Below are positions 26,476-36,200 of a stretch of 64,000 nt of DNA, piece after piece. Origin of the DNA: Ottowia flava (GTDB lineage Bacteria > Pseudomonadota > Gammaproteobacteria > Burkholderiales > Burkholderiaceae_C); NCBI RefSeq assembly GCF_008017535.1, contig NZ_VRUA01000008.1:62001-126000 (forward strand), read 5' to 3'. Position numbers and translations under genes: made by a program. Under the pieces are notes generated by a model. It made no database searches, was not told the origin of the DNA, and saw only the letters and a list, made by a program, of their open reading frames with translations. Each line of letters starts with the position of its first letter. The stretch's first letter is position 1.

Positions 26476-28245
26476 ATGAAACACCTGCTCGCCCCGCTTC
26501 GTCTCACCCTGGCGCTGACCGCCGGCGCCCTGCTCGTCGCCTGCGGCGGCGGCAATGACCACAACGGCGCCCCGCTGCCCGACCCGCTGGCCAGCTACCG
26601 CACGCAAACCCTGCAGTGGTCCGCCTGCGCCGAGGACGCGCTGGGCGAGAGCTTCGTGCCGATGATGCAGGCCGTGCTGGCGCAGTACGGCGAGCGCCTG
26701 CGCTGCAGCCTGATGCGCGCGCCGCTGGACTGGCAATACCCGGCGCGCGGCGACATCGTGGTGGCCGTGTCGCGCCTGGCCACGGCGCGGCCCGAGGCGC
26801 GGCGCGGCGCGCTGCTGACCAACCCCGGCGGCCCGGGCGCTGACGGCATGCTGGTCGGCAGCCTCAAGCTGGCCGACGGCCTGGCGCGCAGCGCGGCGGC
26901 CAGTGCCGACGGCACCGCCAGCGCGCAGCAGGGCGTGCTCGACGCCTACGACCTGGTCGGCTTTGCGCCCCGCGGCACGGGCCTCGGCACGCGACTCGAA
27001 TGCAAAAGCAGTGCGCCCGCGCAGGCGGTGGACTGGAGCGCCGCCGACTGGGACACACCCGAAAACCTGTCCCGCGCCGCGGCCAACGACCGTCTGGCCG
27101 CCGAAGCCTGTCTGCAGCAGCCGCTGGCACCACACGTCCACAGCGAGGCCAACGCGCGTGACATGGACCTGCTGCGCGGCCTGCTGGGCGAAGACAAGCT
27201 CAACTTTGTCGGCTATTCGTACGGGAGCTGGCTGGGGGCCTGGTACGCCGGCCTCTTCCCCGACAAAGTCGGGCGCATGGTGCTCGACGGCGTGGTCGAC
27301 TTCACCAGCAGCTTCGAGCAGGTCATGGTGCTGCAGGCGCCCGCGCGCCAGCGCCTGTTTGACGAGGTGCTGGCGCCTTACGCCGCGCGGCACCCGGCGC
27401 ACTTCCAGCTGGGTGACAGCGCGGCTGCGGTGCGTGGCGTGATGCCTGCGCTCAGCCCGCGGGTGCAGGCGGTGCTGTCCCAGCAATTGGCCGATGTGGT
27501 TTACGCCGCTGACGACGCCGACGTCTTGCTGAGCTTCGTCGCAGCCGCCCAAGGCCTTGACCAGGTGCTGCACCGCACAGTGCCTGAGCAGAGCGACGCG
27601 GTCGAGCAGGCGCTGGAGGCCCAGGTGTTCGCTGCGCAGAACGGGACGCGAGACGCGGTGCTGCGCATGTACGCGAAGACGCTCTACCAGCGTTACCGCG
27701 CCACGTGGGTGCTGCCGTCCACGGGCAACGCCGGCCTGAGTCCCTTCCTTTCGGTGTACTGGGCCACCCTGTGCAACGACACGGCCGCCACCACCGACGC
27801 CGCCGCCTGGGCCCACACGCTGCGTGGCATCGCCCAGCAGGCGCCGATGTTCTTTGCAGACAACGCCCGCAACGTGTGCGCCACCTGGGGCGGCCCGCAC
27901 GTGCAAAAGCCCGCGCTGGCACCGCTGCAGTCGATGGACCTGCTCTTCGTGCAGGCCCAGTACGACGGCGCCACCCCGGCCGAAGGCGCCGACCGCTTTT
28001 TCGCCCAGCTGCCGCAGGCCCGCCGCGTGAGCGTGCAGGGCAGCTACCAGCACGGCGTTTACCCCTACAACGATCGCTGCGTCGACCCGCTGGTCAGCCG
28101 CTACCTGCTGGGCCAAACGCCCACGGCGCGCGACACCGCGTGCGCCACGCAGGCCTTGCCACAGGACCGCGCCACGGCCGCCGACGAGCCCAGCGCAAAA
28201 GCCCTGGCGCTGCGCGCGCTGGCGCGACTTGGCCGCATTCATTGA
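26476..28245 (+). CDS. TAP-like alpha/beta-hydrolase lipoprotein 1
   Basis: 589 aa, secreted lipoprotein (LLVAC, Cys23, then GGGND). It is an alpha/beta hydrolase related to Streptomyces tripeptidyl aminopeptidases. Probable triad: Ser248 in GYSYGSWLG, Asp497 in YDGATPAEG and His526 in YQHGVYPY. The oxyanion-side segment TNPGGPGADG and the motif GFAPRGTG are typical. The C-terminal TAP-like domain holds the Asp and His. An exopeptidase or esterase acting outside the cytoplasm is the likely role; the substrate is unknown. It is about 55% alike by eye with the next gene, so a tandem duplication is clear. Confidence 0.85.
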   Translation: MKHLLAPLRLTLALTAGALLVACGGGNDHNGAPLPDPLASYRTQTLQWSACAEDALGESFVPMMQAVLAQYGERLRCSLMRAPLDWQYPARGDIVVAVSRLATARPEARRGALLTNPGGPGADGMLVGSLKLADGLARSAAASADGTASAQQGVLDAYDLVGFAPRGTGLGTRLECKSSAPAQAVDWSAADWDTPENLSRAAANDRLAAEACLQQPLAPHVHSEANARDMDLLRGLLGEDKLNFVGYSYGSWLGAWYAGLFPDKVGRMVLDGVVDFTSSFEQVMVLQAPARQRLFDEVLAPYAARHPAHFQLGDSAAAVRGVMPALSPRVQAVLSQQLADVVYAADDADVLLSFVAAAQGLDQVLHRTVPEQSDAVEQALEAQVFAAQNGTRDAVLRMYAKTLYQRYRATWVLPSTGNAGLSPFLSVYWATLCNDTAATTDAAAWAHTLRGIAQQAPMFFADNARNVCATWGGPHVQKPALAPLQSMDLLFVQAQYDGATPAEGADRFFAQLPQARRVSVQGSYQHGVYPYNDRCVDPLVSRYLLGQTPTARDTACATQALPQDRATAADEPSAKALALRALARLGRIH

Positions 28246-28274
28246 ACACACCATTGACCTACCCCAAACAAACC

Positions 28275-30110
28275 ATGCTCTTTGCACAACCACACCACCA
28301 CTTGCTGCCGCGCCTGGCGCACCTGTCGCGCCTGGCGCTGCTCCCTTTGGTCGCTGCGCTCACGGCCTGCGGCGGCGGGGATGACGAAGCCCCCGACCCG
28401 CTGGCCAGCTACCGCACCCAGACGCTGGACTGGGCGGCGTGCGACCCCGCGATCCTGGGCGAAGCCATCAGCAACCAGACCCGCGCAGCCTTCGAACAAC
28501 TTCAACCGAGCGAGCGGCTGCGCTGCGCAAAGTTGCGCGCGCCACTGGACTGGTCGCAGCCGGGGCGCGGCGACGTCAGCGTCGCCCTGATGCGCCTGGC
28601 CTCAGCCGAACCTGCGCAGCGCCGCGGCGCTCTGCTGTTCAACCCGGGCGGACCGGGCACCGACGGCCTCAGCCTGGCGTTGCGCCTGTTTGCCGCATTC
28701 GGCATCAGCGACGCCCAAACGCCGCAGGGCGCACTGCAACTGCGCCTGCTGAATGCTTACGACATGGTCGGCTTCTCCCCGCGCGGCGTGGGCGCCAGCA
28801 CGCGCCTGTCCTGCGACAGCGACGCCATGGCGCAGCCGGTGGACGAAACCGTCAGCGGCTGGAGCACGCCAGACAACCTCAAGACGCTGGACCACAACCG
28901 CGCCCAGCTGGCCGAAGCCTGCCGAAAAAACCCGCTCACGCCCTACATCAACAGCGACGCCACCGCGCGCGACATGGAGCTGATGCGTGTGGTGCTGGGC
29001 GAGGACAAACTCAACTACCTGGGCTATTCCTACGGCACCTGGCTGGGTGCCTGGTACGCCAGCCTGTTCCCCGAGAAGGTCGGGCGCATGGTGCTGGACA
29101 GTGCCGTCAATTTCAGCCTCAGCTTTGAGGCGGGTGTGGAGCTCCCGCAGCCGGCCGCCCGCGCGCGGCTGTTCGACGAGGTGCTCGCCCCCTACGCTGC
29201 GCGACACTCCGAGCGTTTCCAGCTGGGCGCCAGCGCAGACCAGGTGCGTGCCGCCGTGCCGGCCCTGAGCGAGCGTATGCAACCGGTGATGGGCCGGGTG
29301 TTGAGCCACCTGGGCTACGGCTCAAGCAACGCCGACGCCTACTTGGACGCGATGGCGGCCGGCCAGGGCCTGAACGCCGTGCTGAAAGCGCTGGGCGACC
29401 CAATCGACGAAGACGCCGCCGAGGCGGCGCTGGACGCACAGGTCTACGACCCACTCGACCCCCGGCGCGATGCCCTGCTGCGCGACTACGTCGCCGAAAC
29501 CCTGCTGCCCCTCTATGCGGCCCTGTGGCTGGAGCCCCAGCCCAACGCCATCGCGCTGGCTGGTGCCACCGGCCAGGCCGTGCGTTGCAACGACACACCC
29601 GTCACCACCGACTGGGCCAGCTGGAGCCCCGTTGTGCGCAGCGCCGCCGCTGCCGCGCCGCTGTTCTTCTCCACGCTGCTGGACAGCCGCGTCTGCGCGT
29701 TCTGGGGCGGCCCCAGCGTGCAAAAACCTGACTGGACGCCGATGAAGGCGCTGGACATCCTGTACGTGCAGTCCGAATTCGACAGCGCCACCGCCACCCC
29801 CAGCGCCACGGCCTTCTTCAACCAGCTGCCCGGCGCGCGCCGCGTCTACGTGCCCGGCGAATACCAGCACGGCGTGTACCCCTACACCGACGACTGCGTG
29901 GACCCCACCGTGAGCCGCTACCTGCTGGGCGAAACCCCCACGCAGCGCGAGACGGTGTGCAGCGCCAAGCCGCTGGCGCTGGACGCGCCGCAGGTGGCCA
30001 AAGCCCACCGCGCCAGCGCTTACCTCGACCCGGCCGCCGCCGCCGAGCTGATCGATGCCTTCAAGCGTGGCCTGATCCCGGCGCGCCGCCTGCCGGGCGC
30101 CGGGCACTGA
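28275..30110 (+). CDS. TAP-like alpha/beta-hydrolase lipoprotein 2
   Basis: 611 aa, tandem paralogue of the preceding gene, starting 29 bases after its stop. Lipobox ALTAC (Cys32). Predicted triad: Ser252 in GYSYGTWLG, Asp503 in FDSATATPS and His532 in YQHGVYPY. The segments DPLASYRTQTLDWAAC and NPGGPGTDG match its neighbour closely. Both are predicted peptidases or esterases tethered to a membrane. They share a lipobox followed by glycines and acidic residues with the family at 24769, although the folds differ. Confidence 0.85.
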   Translation: MLFAQPHHHLLPRLAHLSRLALLPLVAALTACGGGDDEAPDPLASYRTQTLDWAACDPAILGEAISNQTRAAFEQLQPSERLRCAKLRAPLDWSQPGRGDVSVALMRLASAEPAQRRGALLFNPGGPGTDGLSLALRLFAAFGISDAQTPQGALQLRLLNAYDMVGFSPRGVGASTRLSCDSDAMAQPVDETVSGWSTPDNLKTLDHNRAQLAEACRKNPLTPYINSDATARDMELMRVVLGEDKLNYLGYSYGTWLGAWYASLFPEKVGRMVLDSAVNFSLSFEAGVELPQPAARARLFDEVLAPYAARHSERFQLGASADQVRAAVPALSERMQPVMGRVLSHLGYGSSNADAYLDAMAAGQGLNAVLKALGDPIDEDAAEAALDAQVYDPLDPRRDALLRDYVAETLLPLYAALWLEPQPNAIALAGATGQAVRCNDTPVTTDWASWSPVVRSAAAAAPLFFSTLLDSRVCAFWGGPSVQKPDWTPMKALDILYVQSEFDSATATPSATAFFNQLPGARRVYVPGEYQHGVYPYTDDCVDPTVSRYLLGETPTQRETVCSAKPLALDAPQVAKAHRASAYLDPAAAAELIDAFKRGLIPARRLPGAGH

Positions 30111-30167
30111 CCAAGGTCGGGGAGCGTGGTCATGCGCGCTTCTCCGCTAGATGAATGCTCCTCTTTT

Positions 30168-30221
30168 CGGAGCTTCTCGCGCAGATTGCACCAGGGTTTC
30201 AGCCACTTTTTATACCTGAAA
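30168..30221 (+). repeat. dispersed repeat, weak copy
   Basis: Diverged copy of the repeat described at 26349 (GGAGCTTCTCGCGCAG, then CCAGGGTTTCAG). Its end, with TATACCTGAAACCGGGTG, also resembles the dyad element at 8555. It sits at the broken 5' edge of pseudogene D. Confidence 0.45.
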
Positions 30222-30229
30222 CCGGGTGG

Positions 30230-30816
30230 GCATGCGCCGAGGTCTACGACACGCTGGACCAGATTCTGGCGTTCGCGTCGGCGGACGACGCAGAGCTGCG
30301 GGCGATGCGCTTTTTTGACGATGTCGAAGAATACGAGCTGCAGGCGCGGCCTGCGCGACCCTGCTTCGACGACGGGGATGGGAAAGCCCGAGGTTTCCTG
30401 ACTGCAGCCAGAACACCAAGGCCGTCGCCGACGATGCCGCCAGAGACCCGGTGCCGGCGGCCACTCAGCGGGTCTGGCTCGACGCCTTCGCCGCGCTGGG
30501 CACCAATTTCCCCCAATTTTTGAGCGCCATGGCTGAGCGCGGCAACGACTTTGCGCGGCTGACGGGCGTGTACGCCAACTGGCGCGGTGCGCACCCTGAC
30601 GCTACGATGCCGCTGGACTTCATCGCGGCCTACCTGTCGAGCGTCAAGCTGGACGCCATGGCCCGCACCTACGCTTTCCCCGACAGCGCGCGCTTCAAGG
30701 TGGAAGCGACGCAGGCCGGTTTGGGCGTGGTGAATGCGCCGCCGGCTGCACCCCAGGAGACATATCTGAGCTACCGTAACGGCTTCGCGGGCGGCACCCG
30801 CCAGGCCGGGCCCTGA
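30230..30816 (+). pseudogene. lipoprotein family member D, remnant
   Basis: Remnant of the lipoprotein family at 7139 and 24769. One frame (from about 30235) reads EVYDTLDQILAFASADDAEL, matching the FYDTLD..FAS signature. After a frame change near 30450 a second frame (30451-30816) reads FPQFLSAMAERGNDFARL and DFIAAYLSS, matching the following block. The signal peptide, N-terminal third and C-terminal domain are missing, so it is not a working gene. The second frame alone would make a 121-residue protein. Confidence 0.7.
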
Positions 30817-30891
30817 ACACAATGTCTGCCCTGCGTGCATCCGCCAAGTGAGCGGCGCGTTGCGCGTTCAGCAGCGCGGTAAGCTCCGCGC

Positions 30892-32109
30892 TTGCCTGCC
30901 GCCAACCCCGCCTCCCGCCGCATCGCCCACCTCGACATGGACGCGTTCTACGCGTCGGTCGAGTGGCTGCGCTACCCGCAGCTCAAGGGACTGCCGATGG
31001 TCATTGGCGGCGGGCGGCGGCGCGAAGACGACCTGATCGGGCGCCTGAACGCGGAGCGCCCAGAGCGCGCCTGGACCGCCGAGCATCTGGCCGAAATCCC
31101 CGTCGACTGGTTCCCGCTGCTGAAGGACTACGTCGGCCGCGGCGTGATCACCACCGCCACCTACCCGGCAAGGCAATTTGGCGTGGGCTCGGCCATGGGC
31201 CTAATGAAGGCCGCCAAGCTGTGCCCGCAGGCGATCCTGCTGCCGGTGGACTTTGACGAATACCGGCGCTTTTCGCGCGCCTTCAAGACGGTGGTCCGCG
31301 ACATCGCTCCGGTGATGGAAGACCGCGGTGTGGACGAGGTCTACATCGACTTCACCGAGGTGCCCGGCGGCCAGCGCGAAGGCGGGCGCGTGCTGGCGCG
31401 CCTGCTGCAAAAGAGCATCTTTGACGCGACGGGGCTGACCTGCTCGATCGGTGTGGCGCCCAACAAGCTGATCGCCAAGATGGCGAGCGAATTCAACAAG
31501 CCGAACGGCATCAGCATCGTGCACGAAACCGACCTGCAGCCCCTTATCTGGCCCCTGCCCTGCCGCAAGATCAACGGCATCGGCCCCAAGGCCGATGAAA
31601 AGCTGCAAGGCCACGGCATCCGCACCGTGGGCGATCTGGCCGCGCGCGAGCGCCCCTGGCTGGTGCAGCACTTCGGCAAGGCCTACGGCGCCTGGCTGCA
31701 CGACGCCGCCTGGGGCCGCGACGAGCGCCCGGTGGTCACCGAAAGCGAGCCCGTCAGCATGAGCCGCGAAACCACCTTCGACCGTGACCTGCACGCCGTG
31801 CACGACCGCGCCGAGCTAGGCGCGGTGTTCACACAGCTGTGCGAACAGGTCGCGGGCGACCTGCAGCGCAAGGGCTACGTCGGCAAGACGATCGGCATCA
31901 AGCTGCGTTTTGACGACTTCAAGATCGCCACGCGCGACACCACCGTGGCCGAGCACACGCAGGACGCGCGCCGCATCCGCCAGGTCGCCGGCCAGTGCCT
32001 GAAGCGCGTGCCGCTGGAGCGGCGCCTGCGCCTGTTGGGCGTGCGCGTGGGTTCGCTGGTGAAGGTGGGCGAAGCGCCGCCGCCCGAGGCGCTTCCGCTG
32101 TTCGAATAG
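30892..32109 (+). CDS. dinB: DNA polymerase IV (DinB, Y-family)
   Basis: Error-prone translesion polymerase, 405 aa, with a TTG start at 30892. The Y-family motifs are present: HLDMDAFYASVE with the metal Asp pair, VDEVYIDFTE with the second acidic site, the CSIGVAPNKLIAKMAS block, and a helix-hairpin-helix NGIGPKADEKL. The C-terminus ALPLFE is a beta-clamp binding peptide. Between VIGGG and GVITTATYPAR the protein carries about 40 extra residues (EDDLIGRLNAERPERAWTAE and beyond) compared with E. coli Pol IV. No LexA box was found upstream, and the Shine-Dalgarno is weak. Confidence 0.92.
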   Translation: MPAANPASRRIAHLDMDAFYASVEWLRYPQLKGLPMVIGGGRRREDDLIGRLNAERPERAWTAEHLAEIPVDWFPLLKDYVGRGVITTATYPARQFGVGSAMGLMKAAKLCPQAILLPVDFDEYRRFSRAFKTVVRDIAPVMEDRGVDEVYIDFTEVPGGQREGGRVLARLLQKSIFDATGLTCSIGVAPNKLIAKMASEFNKPNGISIVHETDLQPLIWPLPCRKINGIGPKADEKLQGHGIRTVGDLAARERPWLVQHFGKAYGAWLHDAAWGRDERPVVTESEPVSMSRETTFDRDLHAVHDRAELGAVFTQLCEQVAGDLQRKGYVGKTIGIKLRFDDFKIATRDTTVAEHTQDARRIRQVAGQCLKRVPLERRLRLLGVRVGSLVKVGEAPPPEALPLFE

Positions 32110-32158
32110 CCAAGACCCAGCGCGCTGGTCGGCGCACCGCGCTCCCTAGAATGCAAGC

Positions 32159-33151
32159 ATGACCGACCGCCCCCGCATCCTCGTTTCGCGCGCCATCTTC
32201 CCCGAAGTGCTGGCGCAACTGGCCCAGCACTTCGACGTGGAATCGAACCAGGACGATGCCGCCTGGTCGCGCGAGGAATTCGTCCGCCGCCTGCAGGGCA
32301 AGCAGGGCGTGCTGACCACCGGCAGCGAGCGTGTCGACGCCGAGCTGCTGGCCGCCTGCCCCGCCCTCCAGATCTGCGCCAACATGGCCGTCGGCTACAA
32401 CAACTTCGACGTGCCGGCGATGAGCGCGGCCGGCGTGCTGGCCACCAACGCGCCCGGCGTGCTGACCGAAACCACGGCCGACATGGGCTTTGCCCTGCTG
32501 ATGGCCGCCGCGCGTCGCGTCACCGAGGGCGAGCACTTCCTGCGCGCCGGTGCATGGAAGCGCTGGTCCTACGACATGCTGCTGGGCCAGGACGTGCACG
32601 GCAGCACGCTGGGCATCGTCGGCATGGGCCGCATCGGTCAGGGCATCGCCCGGCGCGGCGCGCACGGCTTCGGCATGAAGGTGATCTACCACAACCGCTC
32701 GCGCCTGCCCGAGGCGGACGAGCAGGCGGTGGGCGCGCGCTACGTCGGCCTGGAAGAACTGCTGCGCAGCGCCGACCACGTGGTGCTGGTGCTGCCCTAC
32801 ACGCCCGAGGCGCACCACCTGATCAACGCCGAGCGCATCGCGCTGATGAAGCCCGGCGCCACGCTGATCAACATCGCCCGCGGCGGCCTGATCGACGAGA
32901 ACGCGCTGGCCGCCGCCCTGCAGGCCGGCCGCATCGCCGCCGCCGGGCTGGACGTGTTCGAGGGCGAGCCCCAGGTCAACCCGGCCCTGCTGGCCTGCCG
33001 CAACGTCGTGCTGACCCCCCACATCGGCAGCGCCACCGGACCGACGCGCATGGCGATGGCGCAGCTGGCGGCAGACAACCTGATCGGCTTTCTGACCCAG
33101 GGCAAGCCGGTGACGCCGCTGAATGCGGACAGCGTGGCCCACCACGGCTGA
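32159..33151 (+). CDS. D-2-hydroxyacid dehydrogenase (glyoxylate/hydroxypyruvate reductase type)
   Basis: NAD(P)-dependent reductase of 2-oxoacids, 330 aa. The Rossmann motif GIVGMGRIGQGIARR, the substrate-binding MAVGYNNFDV, the Arg of NIARGGLIDE, the Glu of FEGEP and the catalytic His of TPHIGSAT are all present. Closest by eye to GhrB/glyoxylate reductases. It lies 49 bases after dinB, possibly in the same transcript. Confidence 0.92.
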   Translation: MTDRPRILVSRAIFPEVLAQLAQHFDVESNQDDAAWSREEFVRRLQGKQGVLTTGSERVDAELLAACPALQICANMAVGYNNFDVPAMSAAGVLATNAPGVLTETTADMGFALLMAAARRVTEGEHFLRAGAWKRWSYDMLLGQDVHGSTLGIVGMGRIGQGIARRGAHGFGMKVIYHNRSRLPEADEQAVGARYVGLEELLRSADHVVLVLPYTPEAHHLINAERIALMKPGATLINIARGGLIDENALAAALQAGRIAAAGLDVFEGEPQVNPALLACRNVVLTPHIGSATGPTRMAMAQLAADNLIGFLTQGKPVTPLNADSVAHHG

Positions 33152-33159
33152 CCGGCGCT

Positions 33160-33223
33160 GATTTCATATAAAACATGCCTCCAGCCCTTGCTGGTCAAGC
33201 GCGAGCAGCTCTTTTTTTCATAG
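33160..33223 (-). repeat. dispersed 55-bp repeat
   Basis: Diverged minus-strand copy of the repeat described at 26349, filling the gap before the type IIL gene. Confidence 0.65.
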
Positions 33224-33233
33224 TCCACCGCCT

Positions 33234-36200
33234 GTGATCACCGCACCGGAATTCATCGCCAAGTGGGGCCCTGGCGGCTCTGCGGCGCACCTCAACGAAG
33301 AACAGGGTGCACAAAGCCACTTCCTTGACCTGTGCGAGCTGCTCGGCGTGCCCAAGCCCGGCAGCCCGGGCCTGGCCGACGAATACCTGTTCGAACGCCA
33401 GTCGCTGGTACTGGGCGAGGCGCGCGGCTACGCCGACGTGTTCTACCGCGACCACTTCGCCTGGGAAAACAAGGCCCCCGGCAAGAACCTGGACGCGGCG
33501 CTGCGCCAGCTGCAGCAATACAGCCTGAACCTGAGCAACCCGCCGCTGCTGGTGGTGTGCGACCGCCTCACCATCCGTGTCCACACCCAGTTCAACGGCC
33601 ACCCGAGCGAAACGCACACCGTCCGCATCGACCAGCTGGACCAGCCTGCCCAGCGCGACCTGCTGCGCCGCCTCTGGACCGCGCCCGACAGCTTTCGCCC
33701 GCGCCAGACCAACCGCGACATCACCGAAGAAGCCGCCCGCAGCTTTGCCACCCTGGCCGAACAGTTGCGCGGGCGCGGTCACCACCCCGACGTGGTGGCG
33801 CACTTTCTGACCCAGTGCCTGTTCTGCTTCTTTGCCGAAGACGTGGGCCTGCTGCCCGGTCGCATGTTCGAACGCCTGGTCGGCAACCGCCAGATCACCA
33901 GCGACCGCCTGACCGCCGGCCTGGCGCAGCTGTTCAGCACCATGCAAAGCGGCGGCCTGTACGGCCCTGACGACATCCCCTGGTTCAACGGCGGGCTGTT
34001 CCAGCGCATCGACGTGCCCCAGCTGGAAATCCTCGACATCACCGAGCTGCGCAACGCCGCCAGCCTGAACTGGTCCGCCATCGACGTCTCCATCTTCGGC
34101 ACCCTGTTCGAACGCGGGCTGGACCCCGCCAAGCGCAGCCAGCTCGGCGCGCACTACACCGACCCGGCCACCATCGCCCGCATCGTCGAGCCCGTCGTCA
34201 CCCGCCCATTGCTACAACAATGGGAGCTGGTCGCGCACGACCTGCAAGCGCTGACGGCCAGAATCAAGCGCCACGGCGACGCCAGCTACCGCAAGGCGCA
34301 CGCCCGCTTCATCGACTGGCTGGAGAGCCTGCGCGCCTACCGCATCCTCGACCCGGCCTGTGGCAGCGGCAACTTTCTGTTCATGGGGCTGAAGGCGCTC
34401 AAGGACATCGAGCTGTTCACCCTGTCCGCCGCCGCCGACCTGGGCCTGGACCGCGAGCAGGACCTGGTCACCGGCCCGCACAACATGCTGGGCATCGAGC
34501 TGAACGAATACGCCGCCGAGCTGGCCCGCGTCAGCCTGTGGATCGGTGAGATCCAGTGGCGCATGGCCCACGGCTACCCGCCCAAGACCAACCCGGTGCT
34601 GGAGCCGCTGGAGCAGATCGAATGCCGCGACGCGCTGCTGCAGTGGCTGCCCGCCGACCGTCCGGTGCAGGACGCGGCGCAGGCATCGGGGACGGATCCC
34701 GATGTGGCGCAGCCAAACCCGGGCGCCGACCCCGATCCCGGCCCGCAAGGCCCCCGCGCCGTCGAAGCGCCGTGGCCCAAGGCGGATGTGGTGATTGGCA
34801 ACCCGCCGTTCATCGGTGATAAGAAAATGCGCCGCGAACTGGGCGACGCTTACGTCGACGCGCTGCGCAAGACCTTCCAGGGGCGTGTGCCTGGCGGTGC
34901 CGACTTCGTGTGCTACTGGTTCGAGAAATCGCGCGCCGCGCTGGTGACGCACGGCCTGGTGGCTGCGGGCCTGGTCACCACCAATTCGATCCGCGGCGGC
35001 GCCAACCGCAAGGTGCTCGACGCCATCGTGCGCGACAGCCGCATCTACGACGCCTGGAGTGATGAGCCGTGGGTGAACGATGGGGCGGCGGTGCGGGTTT
35101 CGTTGGTGGCGTTTGGGAACGTCGCCCCTCCGATCCATCTCGACGGTCAACAGGTTGACCTTATTCAAAGCAGCCTTGACGAGGGAAGCGCTGGAAATGC
35201 TGACCTGACATCCGTCAAGCGGTTGTCTACAAATGGGGGCGCGAGCTTTCAGGGACCGGTACTTGTTGGCGATTTCGAGATACGGTATGCGACGGCGAAG
35301 CAGTGGCTCTGGACGCCCAATCCCCATGGTCGACCCAATGCGGACGTTGTTCGCCCACTCATGAACGGCAAGGACATCACCAGTCGCTCTCGTGGCGTGT
35401 GGGTGGTGGATTTCAATGCCATGACCGAATCGGACGCCAGCTTGTTCGAAAAGCCGTTCGAATACGTACGCCAATACGTCAAGCCGTTTCGAGACAAAAA
35501 CCGCGATGAATCACGCAAGAAGCGTTGGTGGCTACACGGACGCCTTGGAACCGATTGGCGGACAGCTACGCGGTCTGTGGATCGATACGTGGCGACCTCA
35601 CAGGTTTCAAAGCATCGAACGTGGACTTGGCAGAGCGGCGTCGTCTGGCCGCATCAAACCGTTATCGCCATCGCCCGCGCCGACGACACCACCTTCGGCA
35701 TCCTGCACAGCCGCTTCCACGAGCTCTGGTCGCTGCGCATGGGCACGTCGCTGGAAGACCGGCCGCGCTACACCCCCACCACCTGCTTTGAAACCTTCCC
35801 CTTCCCCGCCGGCCTGACGCCCGCCGACACCGCGCACCAGCGCACCGAGGCGCTGCCGGGCGGTGCGTTGATCCCGGCGGGCCTGAGCGACGATTCAGAG
35901 CCAAATCGGCCTCCAGACCATTCCCAGACTGCGCCAGCAGCTATCAAAATCATAGAAACCCGGGCCGCTGCCAGCACCATTGCCGAGGCCGCGCACCGGC
36001 TCGACGGACTGCGCCAGAACTGGCTGAACCCGCCCGAATGGACGCAGCGCGTGCCCGAGGTGGTGCCGTTGGGCATGACCGCATCGCCCTACCCGGACCG
36101 CATCGAACCCAGGCCAGACCTGAGCGAAGCCGACGCCAAGGCGCTGCAAAAGCGCACGCTGACCAACCTCTACAACCAGCGCCCGGCCTGGCTGGCGCAG

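Noticed and set aside
25318-28293. Open frame of about 990 codons antisense to the lipoprotein and hydrolase genes
   Set aside because: Same GC-skew artefact; the sense genes have signal peptides and catalytic motifs.
30126-30523. Short frames before dinB considered as small genes
   Set aside because: They match broken pieces of the lipoprotein family and a repeat copy, so they are read as a remnant.
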